12,835 nucleotides of DNA, taken from JANRKN01 sp033763435. GTDB lineage: Bacteria > Planctomycetota > Phycisphaerae > Phycisphaerales > UBA1924. Numbering within the stretch: the stretch's first letter is position 1; the number at the start of each line of letters is the position of its first letter. The notes beneath the pieces are model-generated. The model was not told the DNA's origin, ran no database searches, and saw nothing but the letters and a program-made list of their open reading frames with translations. Made by a program: the position numbers and the translations under genes. Shown here piece after piece: positions 6,308 through 12,835 of this stretch. Where the stretch lies: assembly GCA_033763435.1 (NCBI GenBank), contig JANRKN010000022.1, forward strand, positions 1 through 12,835. Direction: 5' to 3'.

Positions 6308-7999
6308 TCACCGGGCGGGCGCCGCGCTGCTCGAAGAAGCGGCAAGTGTGGGGGAGGCGTTCGGGGGCAGGGGCTTCCCGGCGCCCCGGGCCGCGCGGAC
6401 GGCCAGCACCGCCGTCAGCGTCACGAGGCCCAGCAAGAGCGCCCCGTTGGCTTGGTGGGCCGTGCGGGTCACCGCTTCGATCAAGGGCACGGGCGCGGCC
6501 TGGGCGATCTGGTCCGCCGTCGGAATGGCCGCCCAGGTCGGGTCCTGCTTGGCCTTCATCACCACCAGGAAGACGACCCACCCGAGCACGAACTGGAGCC
6601 CGACGCACGCGAGCACGCCGACGCCGATCACCCGCGCGGGCCGCGCGAGTGCCAGCGCGGGCGCAAAGTCGCGAGCGAGCTTCCGCACGCGGAAGACCAG
6701 GACGTGCGTGAGGCCGATCACCGCGAAGCTGAACAGGATGTGCATGTACAGCGCGTGAACGTGCTTCTCGTGGCGATAAACCGCGCCCAGAACAAGCTGC
6801 AGCACGAGCGACCCGAGCGTGACCCATGCGATGGTCCACGCCCAGTCGTTGCGAGCGCCCTGGAGCGAAGCGAGCTTGGGGAAGACGAGCATGCCCGCGA
6901 GCGCGACGGCCGCGGCAAAGACGAGCTGCGCCGTCACGCCGTGCAGGATCGCATAGCCCAGGCTGTTCTTGTCGACGCGCAGCCCGCCGATGAAGCCCTG
7001 AATGCACACCGCCAAGAACACGACGAGCCCGACGACCTTCACCACGCGCCAGGGGTCGGCCCGGAGCGCGGCGCCGACGACGCCCAGCAGCGCCGCGGCC
7101 ACGAGTCCGATGATCCACGCCGCCCAAAGATGGCTCTTGACCCACGGCGAGAACAGCACGCCGATCAGCACCACCGCGCCGGCGATCACCACCCAGCCGA
7201 GCTTCCGCGACTCGCGCCCGAGCGCAAAGAGAATGCTGAGCGTCAGCGTGAGCGTGCACAGGCCCACGAGCGAACCGAAGAGCCGGTGCGAGTGCTCGAG
7301 GAAGATGTGCGGGTTGGTCATGAGGCCGATCGGGTAGAGGAACATGTTCCCGCCGTAGGTCGTGGGCCAATCGGGCACGGCCATGCCGCTCTTGGTGCTG
7401 GTGACCAGCCCGCCGACGAGCAGCAGAGGCAGGAACGCCGCTGCGACGACGCCCGCGAATCGCCCGATCCAGACGCGCCGCTCGAGCGGCTCGGCACTCC
7501 GCCCGACCGTCGCCGCGCCGATCAGCCCGCCCAAGAGGCCGATCACCGCGAGAAGCCCGACAAAGCCCAGCACCATGACCCAGGCGTCGGGCGTGAGGTC
7601 GGTGATGGTGCGGGCGGCCGGGGCCTGCGTCGCGAACGACTCAAACTCCGCCGCTGGCGTACCCGTGTTCTGGGGAACGACCTTTGAGCCCAAGAGCAGC
7701 AGGTTCAGCACCGCGGCGGTGAGGCCCGCGAGCAGGCCGATGAGCCCCGCCTTGCCGCGGGCGTGCTCGCGCCCGGCGCTCCGCCCGCAGAGAATCATGC
7801 CCGCAATGAGCACCGCGAGCTGCAGGGGCCCGGCGACCGAGGGCGGGAGATCGTGCTGCGGCAAGTGGCTCGCGAACCACACGCACCACATCGCGACGGC
7901 TGTCCCGAAGCCGAAAACCAGCACCGGGCCGAGCGTCCAAGGCGTCCCGACCTCTGAAAGGCTCGGCGTCTGCGTGCGAAGGGTCGTTGTGTCGGTCAT
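6308..7999 (-). CDS. ctaA: Heme A synthase, COX15/CtaA family, extended form
   Basis: The integral membrane enzyme converts heme O to heme A for aa3-type cytochrome oxidases. Diagnostic segments are GGLVTSTKSGMAVPDWP (196-212), E235-H-S-H238-R-L-F-G, GGLRV...LHG with H353, the His-rich Y-x-H420-I-L-F-S-F with T-H432, and TAH515-Q-A-N-G. These supply the Glu and heme-ligand histidines of the family. The first external loop has TTYG where Cys-type enzymes carry cysteine, so no loop disulfide is expected. At 563 residues it is much longer than the usual 300-350. About four extra hydrophobic segments (21-43, 57-75, 84-104, 140-162) precede the core, and two more (266-284, 288-311) lie between the helices that are normally second and third. 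The ATG at 7999 has AAGGA 6 bases upstream; a longer frame to 8119 adds only intergenic translation. It is divergent from actA. Confidence 0.9.
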   Translation of the reverse strand: MTDTTTLRTQTPSLSEVGTPWTLGPVLVFGFGTAVAMWCVWFASHLPQHDLPPSVAGPLQLAVLIAGMILCGRSAGREHARGKAGLIGLLAGLTAAVLNLLLLGSKVVPQNTGTPAAEFESFATQAPAARTITDLTPDAWVMVLGFVGLLAVIGLLGGLIGAATVGRSAEPLERRVWIGRFAGVVAAAFLPLLLVGGLVTSTKSGMAVPDWPTTYGGNMFLYPIGLMTNPHIFLEHSHRLFGSLVGLCTLTLTLSILFALGRESRKLGWVVIAGAVVLIGVLFSPWVKSHLWAAWIIGLVAAALLGVVGAALRADPWRVVKVVGLVVFLAVCIQGFIGGLRVDKNSLGYAILHGVTAQLVFAAAVALAGMLVFPKLASLQGARNDWAWTIAWVTLGSLVLQLVLGAVYRHEKHVHALYMHILFSFAVIGLTHVLVFRVRKLARDFAPALALARPARVIGVGVLACVGLQFVLGWVVFLVVMKAKQDPTWAAIPTADQIAQAAPVPLIEAVTRTAHQANGALLLGLVTLTAVLAVRAARGAGKPLPPNASPTLAASSSSAAPAR

Positions 8000-8005
8000 G
8001 GCAGA

Positions 8006-8010
8006 TCCTT
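8006..8010 (-). promoter_or_regulatory. ctaA: Ribosome binding site deciding the ctaA start
   Basis: Minus-strand AAGGA stands 6 bases before the ATG at 7999 and supports that start rather than the upstream in-frame one at 8119. Confidence 0.6.
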
Positions 8011-8013
8011 GGC

Positions 8014-8041
8014 GGGTTGGGCTCGGGCGGATTGGGTCGGG
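8014..8041 (+). other. G-quadruplex-capable G-run cluster (antisense to the ctaA leader)
   Basis: GGG runs at 8014-8016, 8019-8021, 8025-8027, 8034-8036 and 8039-8041 are separated by 2, 3, 6 and 2 bases. They lie on the strand opposite the ctaA message, so only a DNA structure, or an RNA from the actA direction, could form here. Confidence 0.4.
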
Positions 8042-8055
8042 ATGTGCCGGGCCCA

Positions 8056-8070
8056 ACCCGAACAGATTGG
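8056..8070. repeat. Direct repeat copy 1, ACCCGAACAGATTGG
   Basis: It matches 14 of 15 bases with 8245-8259 in the same intergenic region and lies 56 bases upstream of the ctaA ATG. It may be a binding site for a shared regulator, though no known consensus is recognised. Confidence 0.4.
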
Positions 8071-8089
8071 AAAGCGGACTTGATTGTCT

Positions 8090-8106
8090 TTGAGACTTGG
8101 TCTCAA
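8090..8106. promoter_or_regulatory. Perfect palindrome TTGAGAC-TTG-GTCTCAA, candidate operator
   Basis: Seven-base arms are separated by three bases, in the AT-richer part of the divergent region, 90 bases from the ctaA start and about 290 from actA. Size and symmetry fit a dimeric transcription factor. It is not a standard FNR/CRP site, which has a shorter centre, nor a recognisable Fur box. Confidence 0.45.
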
Positions 8107-8131
8107 CTGAAATCCACAAATCGTTTTCGGT

Positions 8132-8162
8132 TTGACAGGAAGGACCCGCTTCTGGCTATGCT
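8132..8162 (+). promoter_or_regulatory. Possible sigma70-type promoter for the act operon
   Basis: A perfect TTGACA (8132-8137) is followed 19 bases later by TATGCT (8157-8162, 4 of 6 matches to TATAAT). The spacer is longer than ideal. It points toward actA and would leave a leader of roughly 230 bases holding the G-run tract. Confidence 0.3.
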
Positions 8163-8244
8163 CTGGCCTTGCATTTTGCGGTGAGGCGAGAATCCTTCTT
8201 CGAGTTCTTCCCGGCAAGCCGACCGACGTGTTCTTCATTCGTTC

Positions 8245-8259
8245 ACCCGAACAGATCGG
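8245..8259. repeat. Direct repeat copy 2, ACCCGAACAGATCGG
   Basis: This is the second copy of the 15-base repeat at 8056-8070, 189 bases away, with one T-to-C difference. It also contains CCCGA-ACAGA-TCGGG, a small inverted repeat missing from copy 1. Confidence 0.4.
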
Positions 8260-8283
8260 GTTCGCATGGTCGGGCGTGCCTGA

Positions 8284-8377
8284 GGGCCTTTCGGGGCGGG
8301 GAAGCGTTGGGGCGGCTTGGGTGGTGATGGGGGTCTCGGCGGGGACGGTGCGGGAGATGGGGGTGTGGGACACGGGG
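8284..8377 (+). other. Long G-quadruplex-capable tract in the actA leader
   Basis: Eleven runs of three to five G, starting at 8284, 8293, 8298, 8309, 8319, 8329, 8341, 8352, 8359, 8367 and 8374, are separated by loops of at most seven bases. The tract is strongly G-over-C skewed on the actA sense strand and stops 6 bases before the Shine-Dalgarno. It could fold in the leader mRNA and modulate translation. This is a pattern call only; a function is not demonstrated. Confidence 0.5.
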
Positions 8378-8383
8378 TGGTGT

Positions 8384-8390
8384 GAGGAGG
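8384..8390 (+). promoter_or_regulatory. actA: Ribosome binding site deciding the actA start
   Basis: GAGGAGG ends one base before an in-frame TTG (8392) and seven bases before an in-frame GTG (8398). Spacing favours the GTG. Confidence 0.65.
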
Positions 8391-8397
8391 CTTGCGC

Positions 8398-9081
8398 GTG
8401 CTCTTTCCGAAGTGGATGAACGTGTTGCCCACACTGTTTGCCGTGGGCGGCGTCGGCGGGCTGGGCTTTGTCACGTGGGGGACGTGGTACTGGGCCCACA
8501 ACGACTTCTGGCACGTGGGCTACCAGCCGGTGCAGCCCGGTCAGGGCTTCAACCATCAGCTCCACGCCGGCAAGCTCGGCATGGACTGCCGGTACTGTCA
8601 CACCAAGGTCGAGAAGTCCTACGAGGCGAACATCCCCAACGTGGCAACCTGCTACGGCTGCCACGCGGAGAACCGCCTCTCGGCCTGGCAGAGCCATCGC
8701 GTGCAGAACATCCGCGAGGCCTACGCGAAGGACGAGAGCGTTGAGTGGGTGCGGGTGCACAAGCTGCCCGACCACGTGCACAACTTCCCGCACCACGTCC
8801 ACGTGGCCGCGGGCATCTCGTGCTACTCGTGCCACGGCCAGATCCAGTCGATGCCGGTGGTCTATCAGGCGCACGGCATGGGCATGGGCTGGTGCCTGGA
8901 CTGCCATCGCAACCCCGACAAGCACATCGTGCCGACCGACAAGGTCACCGACCTCGCGTGGGTTGAGAAGCACCTCAAGGAACGGTCCGAGGGCAAGAGC
9001 GACCCGGCGGTGAACGTTCAGGCGCTCTTGGCCAATCTCCGCGACAACCCGCCTCAGAACTGCGGCGCGTGCCACTACTGA
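8398..9081 (+). CDS. actA: Alternative complex III pentaheme cytochrome c subunit ActA
   Basis: The 227-residue product has one N-terminal membrane anchor (about residues 9-31) followed by a periplasmic domain. It carries five CxxCH heme c sites: C64-H68, C85-H89, C142-H146, C166-H170 and C222-H226. Extra conserved-looking histidines (H53, H56, H128, H132, H133, H135, H159) are available as distal ligands. This is the layout of ActA, the multiheme cytochrome that takes electrons from the ActB iron-sulfur chain in the quinol-oxidising ACIII. The actB gene follows after 123 bases in the same direction, as in act operons. The GTG start is chosen by the GAGGAGG spacing; TTG at 8392 would add two residues. 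The last CxxCH sits two residues from the C-terminus, so the protein ends right after its fifth heme. The function call rests on the heme pattern plus context and is secure at family level. Confidence 0.93.
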   Translation: MLFPKWMNVLPTLFAVGGVGGLGFVTWGTWYWAHNDFWHVGYQPVQPGQGFNHQLHAGKLGMDCRYCHTKVEKSYEANIPNVATCYGCHAENRLSAWQSHRVQNIREAYAKDESVEWVRVHKLPDHVHNFPHHVHVAAGISCYSCHGQIQSMPVVYQAHGMGMGWCLDCHRNPDKHIVPTDKVTDLAWVEKHLKERSEGKSDPAVNVQALLANLRDNPPQNCGACHY

Positions 9082-9090
9082 TGCCGCGGT

Positions 9091-9107
9091 GAGCGCCCCC
9101 GGCGCTC
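9091..9107 (+). other. Hairpin just after actA
   Basis: GAGCGCC (9091-9097), loop CCC, GGCGCTC (9101-9107), starting nine bases past the actA stop. No T-run follows. It could stabilise the actA 3' end or attenuate read-through into actB. Confidence 0.4.
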
Positions 9108-9134
9108 GCGTGAGATGGTGAATCGGTTCGTGGT

Positions 9135-9180
9135 GGGGGACTTGGGTCGGGACGTTGGGTGTGAGGGCTTTGGGTGTGGG
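9135..9180 (+). other. G-quadruplex-capable tract in the actA-actB spacer
   Basis: Seven G-runs (9135-9139, 9144-9146, 9149-9151, 9157-9159, 9165-9167, 9172-9174, 9178-9180) have loops of 2-5 bases. They lie on the sense strand and end 24 bases before the actB ATG. TTGGGTCGGGACGT at 9142-9155 nearly repeats 8032-8045 in the ctaA leader (one mismatch). Confidence 0.5.
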
Positions 9181-9204
9181 TTTGAAGAAGAACTGGAACA
9201 AGCG

Positions 9205-12200
9205 ATGAGCGATCAGTGCCCGTCGACGGTGAAGAACGATCCCGCTTCCGGGAAGACCAAGAAGGCCTCCAAGGCCGAGCTCGCGGCCTCGCCGCGCCAG
9301 CTTCAGCAGGTCGCCGGCAAGCAGGCCTGGCGCAGCGCCGACGAACTCGCCGACACGCGCGAGTTCCGTGACTTTGTCGAGCGTGAGTTCCCCGCCGGCG
9401 CGTCGGAGCTGCTCCAGTCCTCGCGCCGCGGCTTCCTGCAGGTGATGGGCGCTTCGCTCGCCCTCGCCGGCGCCGCGGTCATGCCCGGCTGCCGTCGCCC
9501 CGAGTTCAAGATCCTCCCCTACTCCAAGAACGTCCCCGAGGATCTCATCCCCGGCAAGCCGCTCTTCTACACGACCTCGATGCCCCTCCCCGGCGGCGGC
9601 GCTGAGGGCCTGCTCATCGAGACGCACGAAGGCCGGCCCACCAAGGTCGAGGGCAACCCGCTCCACCCGATCAACCAGGGCAAGTCGAGCGTCTGGGCTC
9701 AGGCGAGCATCCTCTCGCTCTACGACCCCGACCGTCTGCTCTACCCCGTCTTCGAGAACCCCGCCCGCGGCAAGCTGCCCGCGACGTGGGACGACTTCCG
9801 CGCCTGGGCGTTTGATGCCGAGCCCGGCAAGGGCAACATCAAGAAGTTCGAGGCCAATCAGGGCGCGGGCCTCGCAGTGCTGATCGACAAGCAGACCAGC
9901 CCGACACGCGCGGCGCTCAAGGCCCGCTTCCTCAAGAAGTATCCCAAGGCGATGTGGATCGCCTACGACCCGACCGAATCGCGCGGCCGCATCGACGGCA
10001 CGGCGGCGGCCTTCGGCGCGCCCATGCGCGAACTGCCCCAGCTTGCCAAGTGCGAGCGCATCGTCAGCCTCGACCGCGACTTCCTCTCGGGCGTTTCGAC
10101 GACCGAGCCGACCGCGCTGCCCAATGCGCGCGGCTTTGCCTCGCGCCGCGCGGTCGATGCGGCGACGGACCTCCAGAGCCGCCTGTACATGGTCGAGAGC
10201 GAGTTCTCGATCACGGGCTCCAGCGCCGACCACCGCCTCCGGCTCGCGCCCTCGCGGATCCCGGGTTTCGCGGTGCTGCTCGCCCGCGCGCTGATGGAGA
10301 AGCTGGGTCAAAGCACGGGCCCGATCGCCAGCGCGCTGAGCGGTGTCTCGATCGCGGCGGGCGCCGACCTCGACGACGAGCACACCAAGAAGTTCGCGTC
10401 GGTCGCCGCTGAAGACCTCGCTGAGTACGCCGGCCGAACCGGCGTGACCTGCAAGAGCCTTGTGCTCGCGGGCGCGTCGCAGCCCGCGGCGGTGCACGCG
10501 TTGGTCGCCGCGATGAACGCGGCGCTGGGCGCGATCGGTCAGACGGTGCAGTATCGTGCGATGGGCGAAGACGAGGCCGCGGACTCGGGCGCGGGCGTCG
10601 CGAAGCTCGTCGAGGCGCTCAACGCGGGCGCGGTCGACACGCTCGTGTGCATCCACACCAACCCGGTCTATGACGCGCCGGGCTCCACGGGCCTGCGCGA
10701 GGCGTTCGCCAAGGCGAAGAACCGCCTGACGCTCTCGGTCGGCGCGAGCGAGACGGCCTCCGCGAGCACGTGGTCGCTCAACTCGACGACGTACCTCGAG
10801 CAGTGGGGCGACCTCGAGGCCGCCGACGGCACGATCAGCCCGGTGCAGCCGATGATCGCGCCCATCTATGAGCCGGCGCTCTCGGACCTCGAGTTCATCG
10901 CGATGCTCGCGGGCGAGGCCAAGCCCGTCGGCTACGAGCTCGTCCGCGGCACGTGGCGCGAGACGCTCAAGCTCCAGGGCGAAGCGTTTGAAACCCAGTG
11001 GAAGCGCGCGCTGCAGAACGGCGTGCTCGCGGGCACCGGCACCCCGGCCGCGGCACCGACGCTCAACGCGGGCGGCGTCGCGAGCCTTGTCGCGGGCCTG
11101 AAGATCGAGGCCGCGCCCACGACCACCGCGCTCGACGTGGTCTTCCGCGTGGGCAACGTCGCCGACGGGAGCCTGGCCAACGTGTCGTGGCTTCAGGAAC
11201 TGCCTGACCCCGCGACCAAGGTCGTCTGGGACAACCCCGCCTGCGTGAGTCCCGCGACGGCGCGCACGCTCGGCATCGAGCCCGACCCCGAGACCAAGCA
11301 GTTCCCCGAAGCGCGGATGGTCAAGCTCTCCCTCGCGGGCAAGAGCGTCACCCTGCCCGTCTGGGTCCTGCCCGGCATGGCGGACAACACGCTGCTGCTG
11401 ACCTTCGGCTACGGCCGCACGGGCGCGGGGAAGGTGGGCGACGGCGTGGGCTTCAACGTCGCACCGCTCTTTGCCCTCGGCTCGCGAGTCGCCCGCGGCG
11501 CGTCGCTCGAGAAGACCGGCGACTCGTTCGCCATCTCTTCGACGCAGCACCACTGGTCGATGGAAGGCCGCACGACGATCGTGCGCCAGGTCGATCAGGA
11601 GATCTGGAACAAGCGTGGCGCGCAGTTCGCGGGCCTCAAGCACGAGGACCCGATCTACGGCACCGCCCAGGGACGGCTCAACTTCGCCGAGCAGATGGGC
11701 GAGCTGAGCCACACGCCGCCGAACCTGTCGATCTACGTCAACCCGTACAACGGCAGCCTGGGTGACCCGGACGTGGGCGCCAAGCAGTTCGCCAAGCCCT
11801 TGCCCACGGGCCAGCCGCAGGCGCCGAACTTTGCCCGCGGTCCTCAGTGGGGCATGACGATTGACCTTTCGACCTGCACGGGCTGCAACGCGTGCACGAT
11901 CGCCTGCCAGGCGGAGAACAACATCCCGGTCGTCGGCAAGAAGGAGACGCAGAAGGGCCGCGAGATGGCCTGGATCCGCGTCGACCGCTACTTCCTGGGT
12001 GAGTCGGCCGACTCGGTGAACGAGATGGTTCATCAGCCGGTGGCCTGCGTGCACTGCGAGAACGCGCCGTGCGAGGTCGTCTGCCCGGTGAACGCGACGA
12101 TCCACTCCGAGCAGGGTCTGAACGTGATGGCGTACAACCGGTGCATCGGCACGCGGTACTGCGCCAACAACTGCCCGTACAAGGTCCGCCGGTTCAACTT

Positions 12201-12834
12201 CTTTGACTACGCGACCAACAAGTACAAGGGTGCCTACTACGGGCAGGAGCTGCTCCAGGGTGCGGGCGTCGAGCCTGAGAACCTGAACCTGATCCCGCCT
12301 CGCCTGCGTTCGAAGCTGGACGAGATCACGAGGATGGGCAAGAACCCGGACGTGACAATCCGCTCCCGCGGCGTGATGGAGAAGTGCACCTACTGCATCC
12401 AGCGCATCAACGCCGCTCGCGTCGAGATGAAGCTCCGCAACCCCGCCGTGCAGGGCGTGAGCGACGGATTCTTCCAGACCGCCTGCCAGCAGGCCTGCCC
12501 GAGCGACTCGATCGTCTTCGGCGACATCCTCGACCGCACGTCGAAGGTGTACAAGTGGCGGGAGCACGAGCGCGCGTACGCCCTGCTGGGCTATCTCAAC
12601 ACCCGCCCGCGCACGAGCTATCTCGTCCGGGTCGTCAACACCAACCCCAAGCTCCGCAGCGGCCCCGTGCACGATCCGTTCGATCACGGCTCGGGCCATG
12701 GCGGGTCGGAGCACGGTGGTGGCAGTGGGGGACACAGCCAGGTTCAGACCGGCGCCGACAAGCTCGGCTTCCGCCACGATCGGCGGAAGATGCTCGAGGA
12801 CGTCGGCTACCGCCTGAGCCTGACGGTGATCTGA
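9205..12834 (+). CDS. actB: Alternative complex III ActB: molybdopterin-oxidoreductase-like domain fused to a four-cluster iron-sulfur domain
   Basis: The 1209-residue product is the large electron-transfer subunit of ACIII. Residues 42-63 (W-R-S-x-D-E-L through V-E-R-E-F-P) and the twin-arginine segment SRRGFLQ (73-79) form the variant Tat leader known in this family; GCRRPE follows at 95-100. Residues about 110-870 are a molybdopterin-oxidoreductase-like domain that in characterised ACIII binds no molybdenum. SSTQHHWSMEGR (778-789) is typical of ActB. The ferredoxin-like domain has fifteen ligand cysteines: 891, 894, 897, 901; 948, 951, 956, 960; 980, 986, 990; 1061, 1064, 1094, 1098. That fits three 4Fe-4S plus one 3Fe-4S cluster. 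A Gly/His-rich tail lies at 1160-1177. The ATG at 9205 has a weak GGAA 6 bases upstream; an earlier ATG (9115) would translate the G-run spacer. TGA ends one base before the window edge; actC should follow. Confidence 0.93.
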   Translation: MSDQCPSTVKNDPASGKTKKASKAELAASPRQLQQVAGKQAWRSADELADTREFRDFVEREFPAGASELLQSSRRGFLQVMGASLALAGAAVMPGCRRPEFKILPYSKNVPEDLIPGKPLFYTTSMPLPGGGAEGLLIETHEGRPTKVEGNPLHPINQGKSSVWAQASILSLYDPDRLLYPVFENPARGKLPATWDDFRAWAFDAEPGKGNIKKFEANQGAGLAVLIDKQTSPTRAALKARFLKKYPKAMWIAYDPTESRGRIDGTAAAFGAPMRELPQLAKCERIVSLDRDFLSGVSTTEPTALPNARGFASRRAVDAATDLQSRLYMVESEFSITGSSADHRLRLAPSRIPGFAVLLARALMEKLGQSTGPIASALSGVSIAAGADLDDEHTKKFASVAAEDLAEYAGRTGVTCKSLVLAGASQPAAVHALVAAMNAALGAIGQTVQYRAMGEDEAADSGAGVAKLVEALNAGAVDTLVCIHTNPVYDAPGSTGLREAFAKAKNRLTLSVGASETASASTWSLNSTTYLEQWGDLEAADGTISPVQPMIAPIYEPALSDLEFIAMLAGEAKPVGYELVRGTWRETLKLQGEAFETQWKRALQNGVLAGTGTPAAAPTLNAGGVASLVAGLKIEAAPTTTALDVVFRVGNVADGSLANVSWLQELPDPATKVVWDNPACVSPATARTLGIEPDPETKQFPEARMVKLSLAGKSVTLPVWVLPGMADNTLLLTFGYGRTGAGKVGDGVGFNVAPLFALGSRVARGASLEKTGDSFAISSTQHHWSMEGRTTIVRQVDQEIWNKRGAQFAGLKHEDPIYGTAQGRLNFAEQMGELSHTPPNLSIYVNPYNGSLGDPDVGAKQFAKPLPTGQPQAPNFARGPQWGMTIDLSTCTGCNACTIACQAENNIPVVGKKETQKGREMAWIRVDRYFLGESADSVNEMVHQPVACVHCENAPCEVVCPVNATIHSEQGLNVMAYNRCIGTRYCANNCPYKVRRFNFFDYATNKYKGAYYGQELLQGAGVEPENLNLIPPRLRSKLDEITRMGKNPDVTIRSRGVMEKCTYCIQRINAARVEMKLRNPAVQGVSDGFFQTACQQACPSDSIVFGDILDRTSKVYKWREHERAYALLGYLNTRPRTSYLVRVVNTNPKLRSGPVHDPFDHGSGHGGSEHGGGSGGHSQVQTGADKLGFRHDRRKMLEDVGYRLSLTVI

Positions 12835-12835
12835 G

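Larger units (their letters stand above)
8000..8397. other. Divergent ctaA/actA intergenic region
   Basis: This 398-base stretch has no credible gene. It holds, in order, the ctaA ribosome site, a plus-strand G-run cluster, one copy of a direct repeat, an AT-richer segment around 8076-8140 with a perfect palindrome and a TTGACA box, the second repeat copy, and a long G-run tract that ends at the actA ribosome site. Open frames across it are artefacts of high GC and carry no family motif. Confidence 0.7.

Noticed and set aside
4994..7687. An 897-codon plus-strand open frame opposite DUF1800 and ctaA
   Set aside because: Its composition is dominated by Arg/Asp/Glu/His with no recognisable fold. 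It runs through the DUF1800-ctaA gap, including both hairpins, and has no ribosome site; the minus strand encodes two complete known families.
8000..8119. Upstream extension of ctaA by 40 residues
   Set aside because: The added residues are polar translation of the G-run cluster, repeat and palindrome. AAGGA lies correctly before the ATG at 7999.
8132..8419. A short plus-strand frame across the actA leader
   Set aside because: It starts at TTG within the TTGACA box, covers the G-run tract and has no ribosome site or motif. It overlaps the actA start in another frame.
9115..9204. Upstream ATG extension of actB by 30 residues
   Set aside because: The extra residues are a translation of the G-run spacer with no family similarity. 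ATG 9205 has a better-placed ribosome site.
7996..12777. A 1593-codon open frame on the minus strand opposite actA-actB and the intergenic region
   Set aside because: It is an antisense shadow caused by GC-rich third codon positions. Its translation is Arg/Ala/Val/Leu/His-rich without domain motifs and crosses two genes plus their leaders, while the plus strand carries clear heme and iron-sulfur motifs.
1..12835. tRNA, rRNA, CRISPR array, insertion sequence or prophage genes
   Set aside because: No cloverleaf, regularly spaced repeats, transposase or integrase motifs, or terminal inverted repeats were recognised by eye on either strand.

Overview
The window looks like chromosomal DNA of a GC-rich planctomycete, most likely class Phycisphaerae or a relative. 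This is inferred from family content and not from a marker gene: a secreted beta-helix protein ending in two planctomycete 'GC-type' dockerin repeats, a DUF1800/DUF1501 gene pair, a long heme A synthase with the PDWPTTYG loop, and an alternative complex III (ACIII) operon. No rRNA, tRNA, CRISPR array, transposase or integrase is visible.

Layout: (1) 1-2010 (+), the 3' part of a secreted beta-helical dockerin protein whose start lies outside the window. A strong hairpin at 2030-2059 follows it. (2) 2082-2993 (+), a class I SAM-dependent methyltransferase. (3) 3033-4388 (-) and 4490-6085 (-), a DUF1501 Tat-exported protein with its usual DUF1800 partner upstream in the same transcript; these converge on the methyltransferase. 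(4) 6308-7999 (-), heme A synthase (CtaA/COX15), separated from DUF1800 by a gap with two hairpins. (5) 8000-8397, a 398-base divergent intergenic region. (6) 8398-9081 (+) actA and 9205-12834 (+) actB, the first two genes of an ACIII operon that should continue with actC (NrfD-like) just past the window edge.

How the genes fit together: ACIII oxidises quinol and passes electrons through ActA hemes and partner cytochromes to a terminal oxidase, often an aa3/caa3 type that needs heme A. Divergent ctaA and act genes around one regulatory region therefore make sense as a quinol-to-oxygen respiratory locus. The dockerin protein, methyltransferase and DUF pair show no evident functional link to it.

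No clearly new gene system is present; all seven coding genes belong to known families. The less ordinary signals are non-coding. They are dense G-run tracts able to form G-quadruplexes in the leaders of actA, actB and DUF1800, a perfect 17-base palindrome, and a direct repeat pair in the ctaA/actA divergent region. The heme A synthase also has an enlarged membrane topology.
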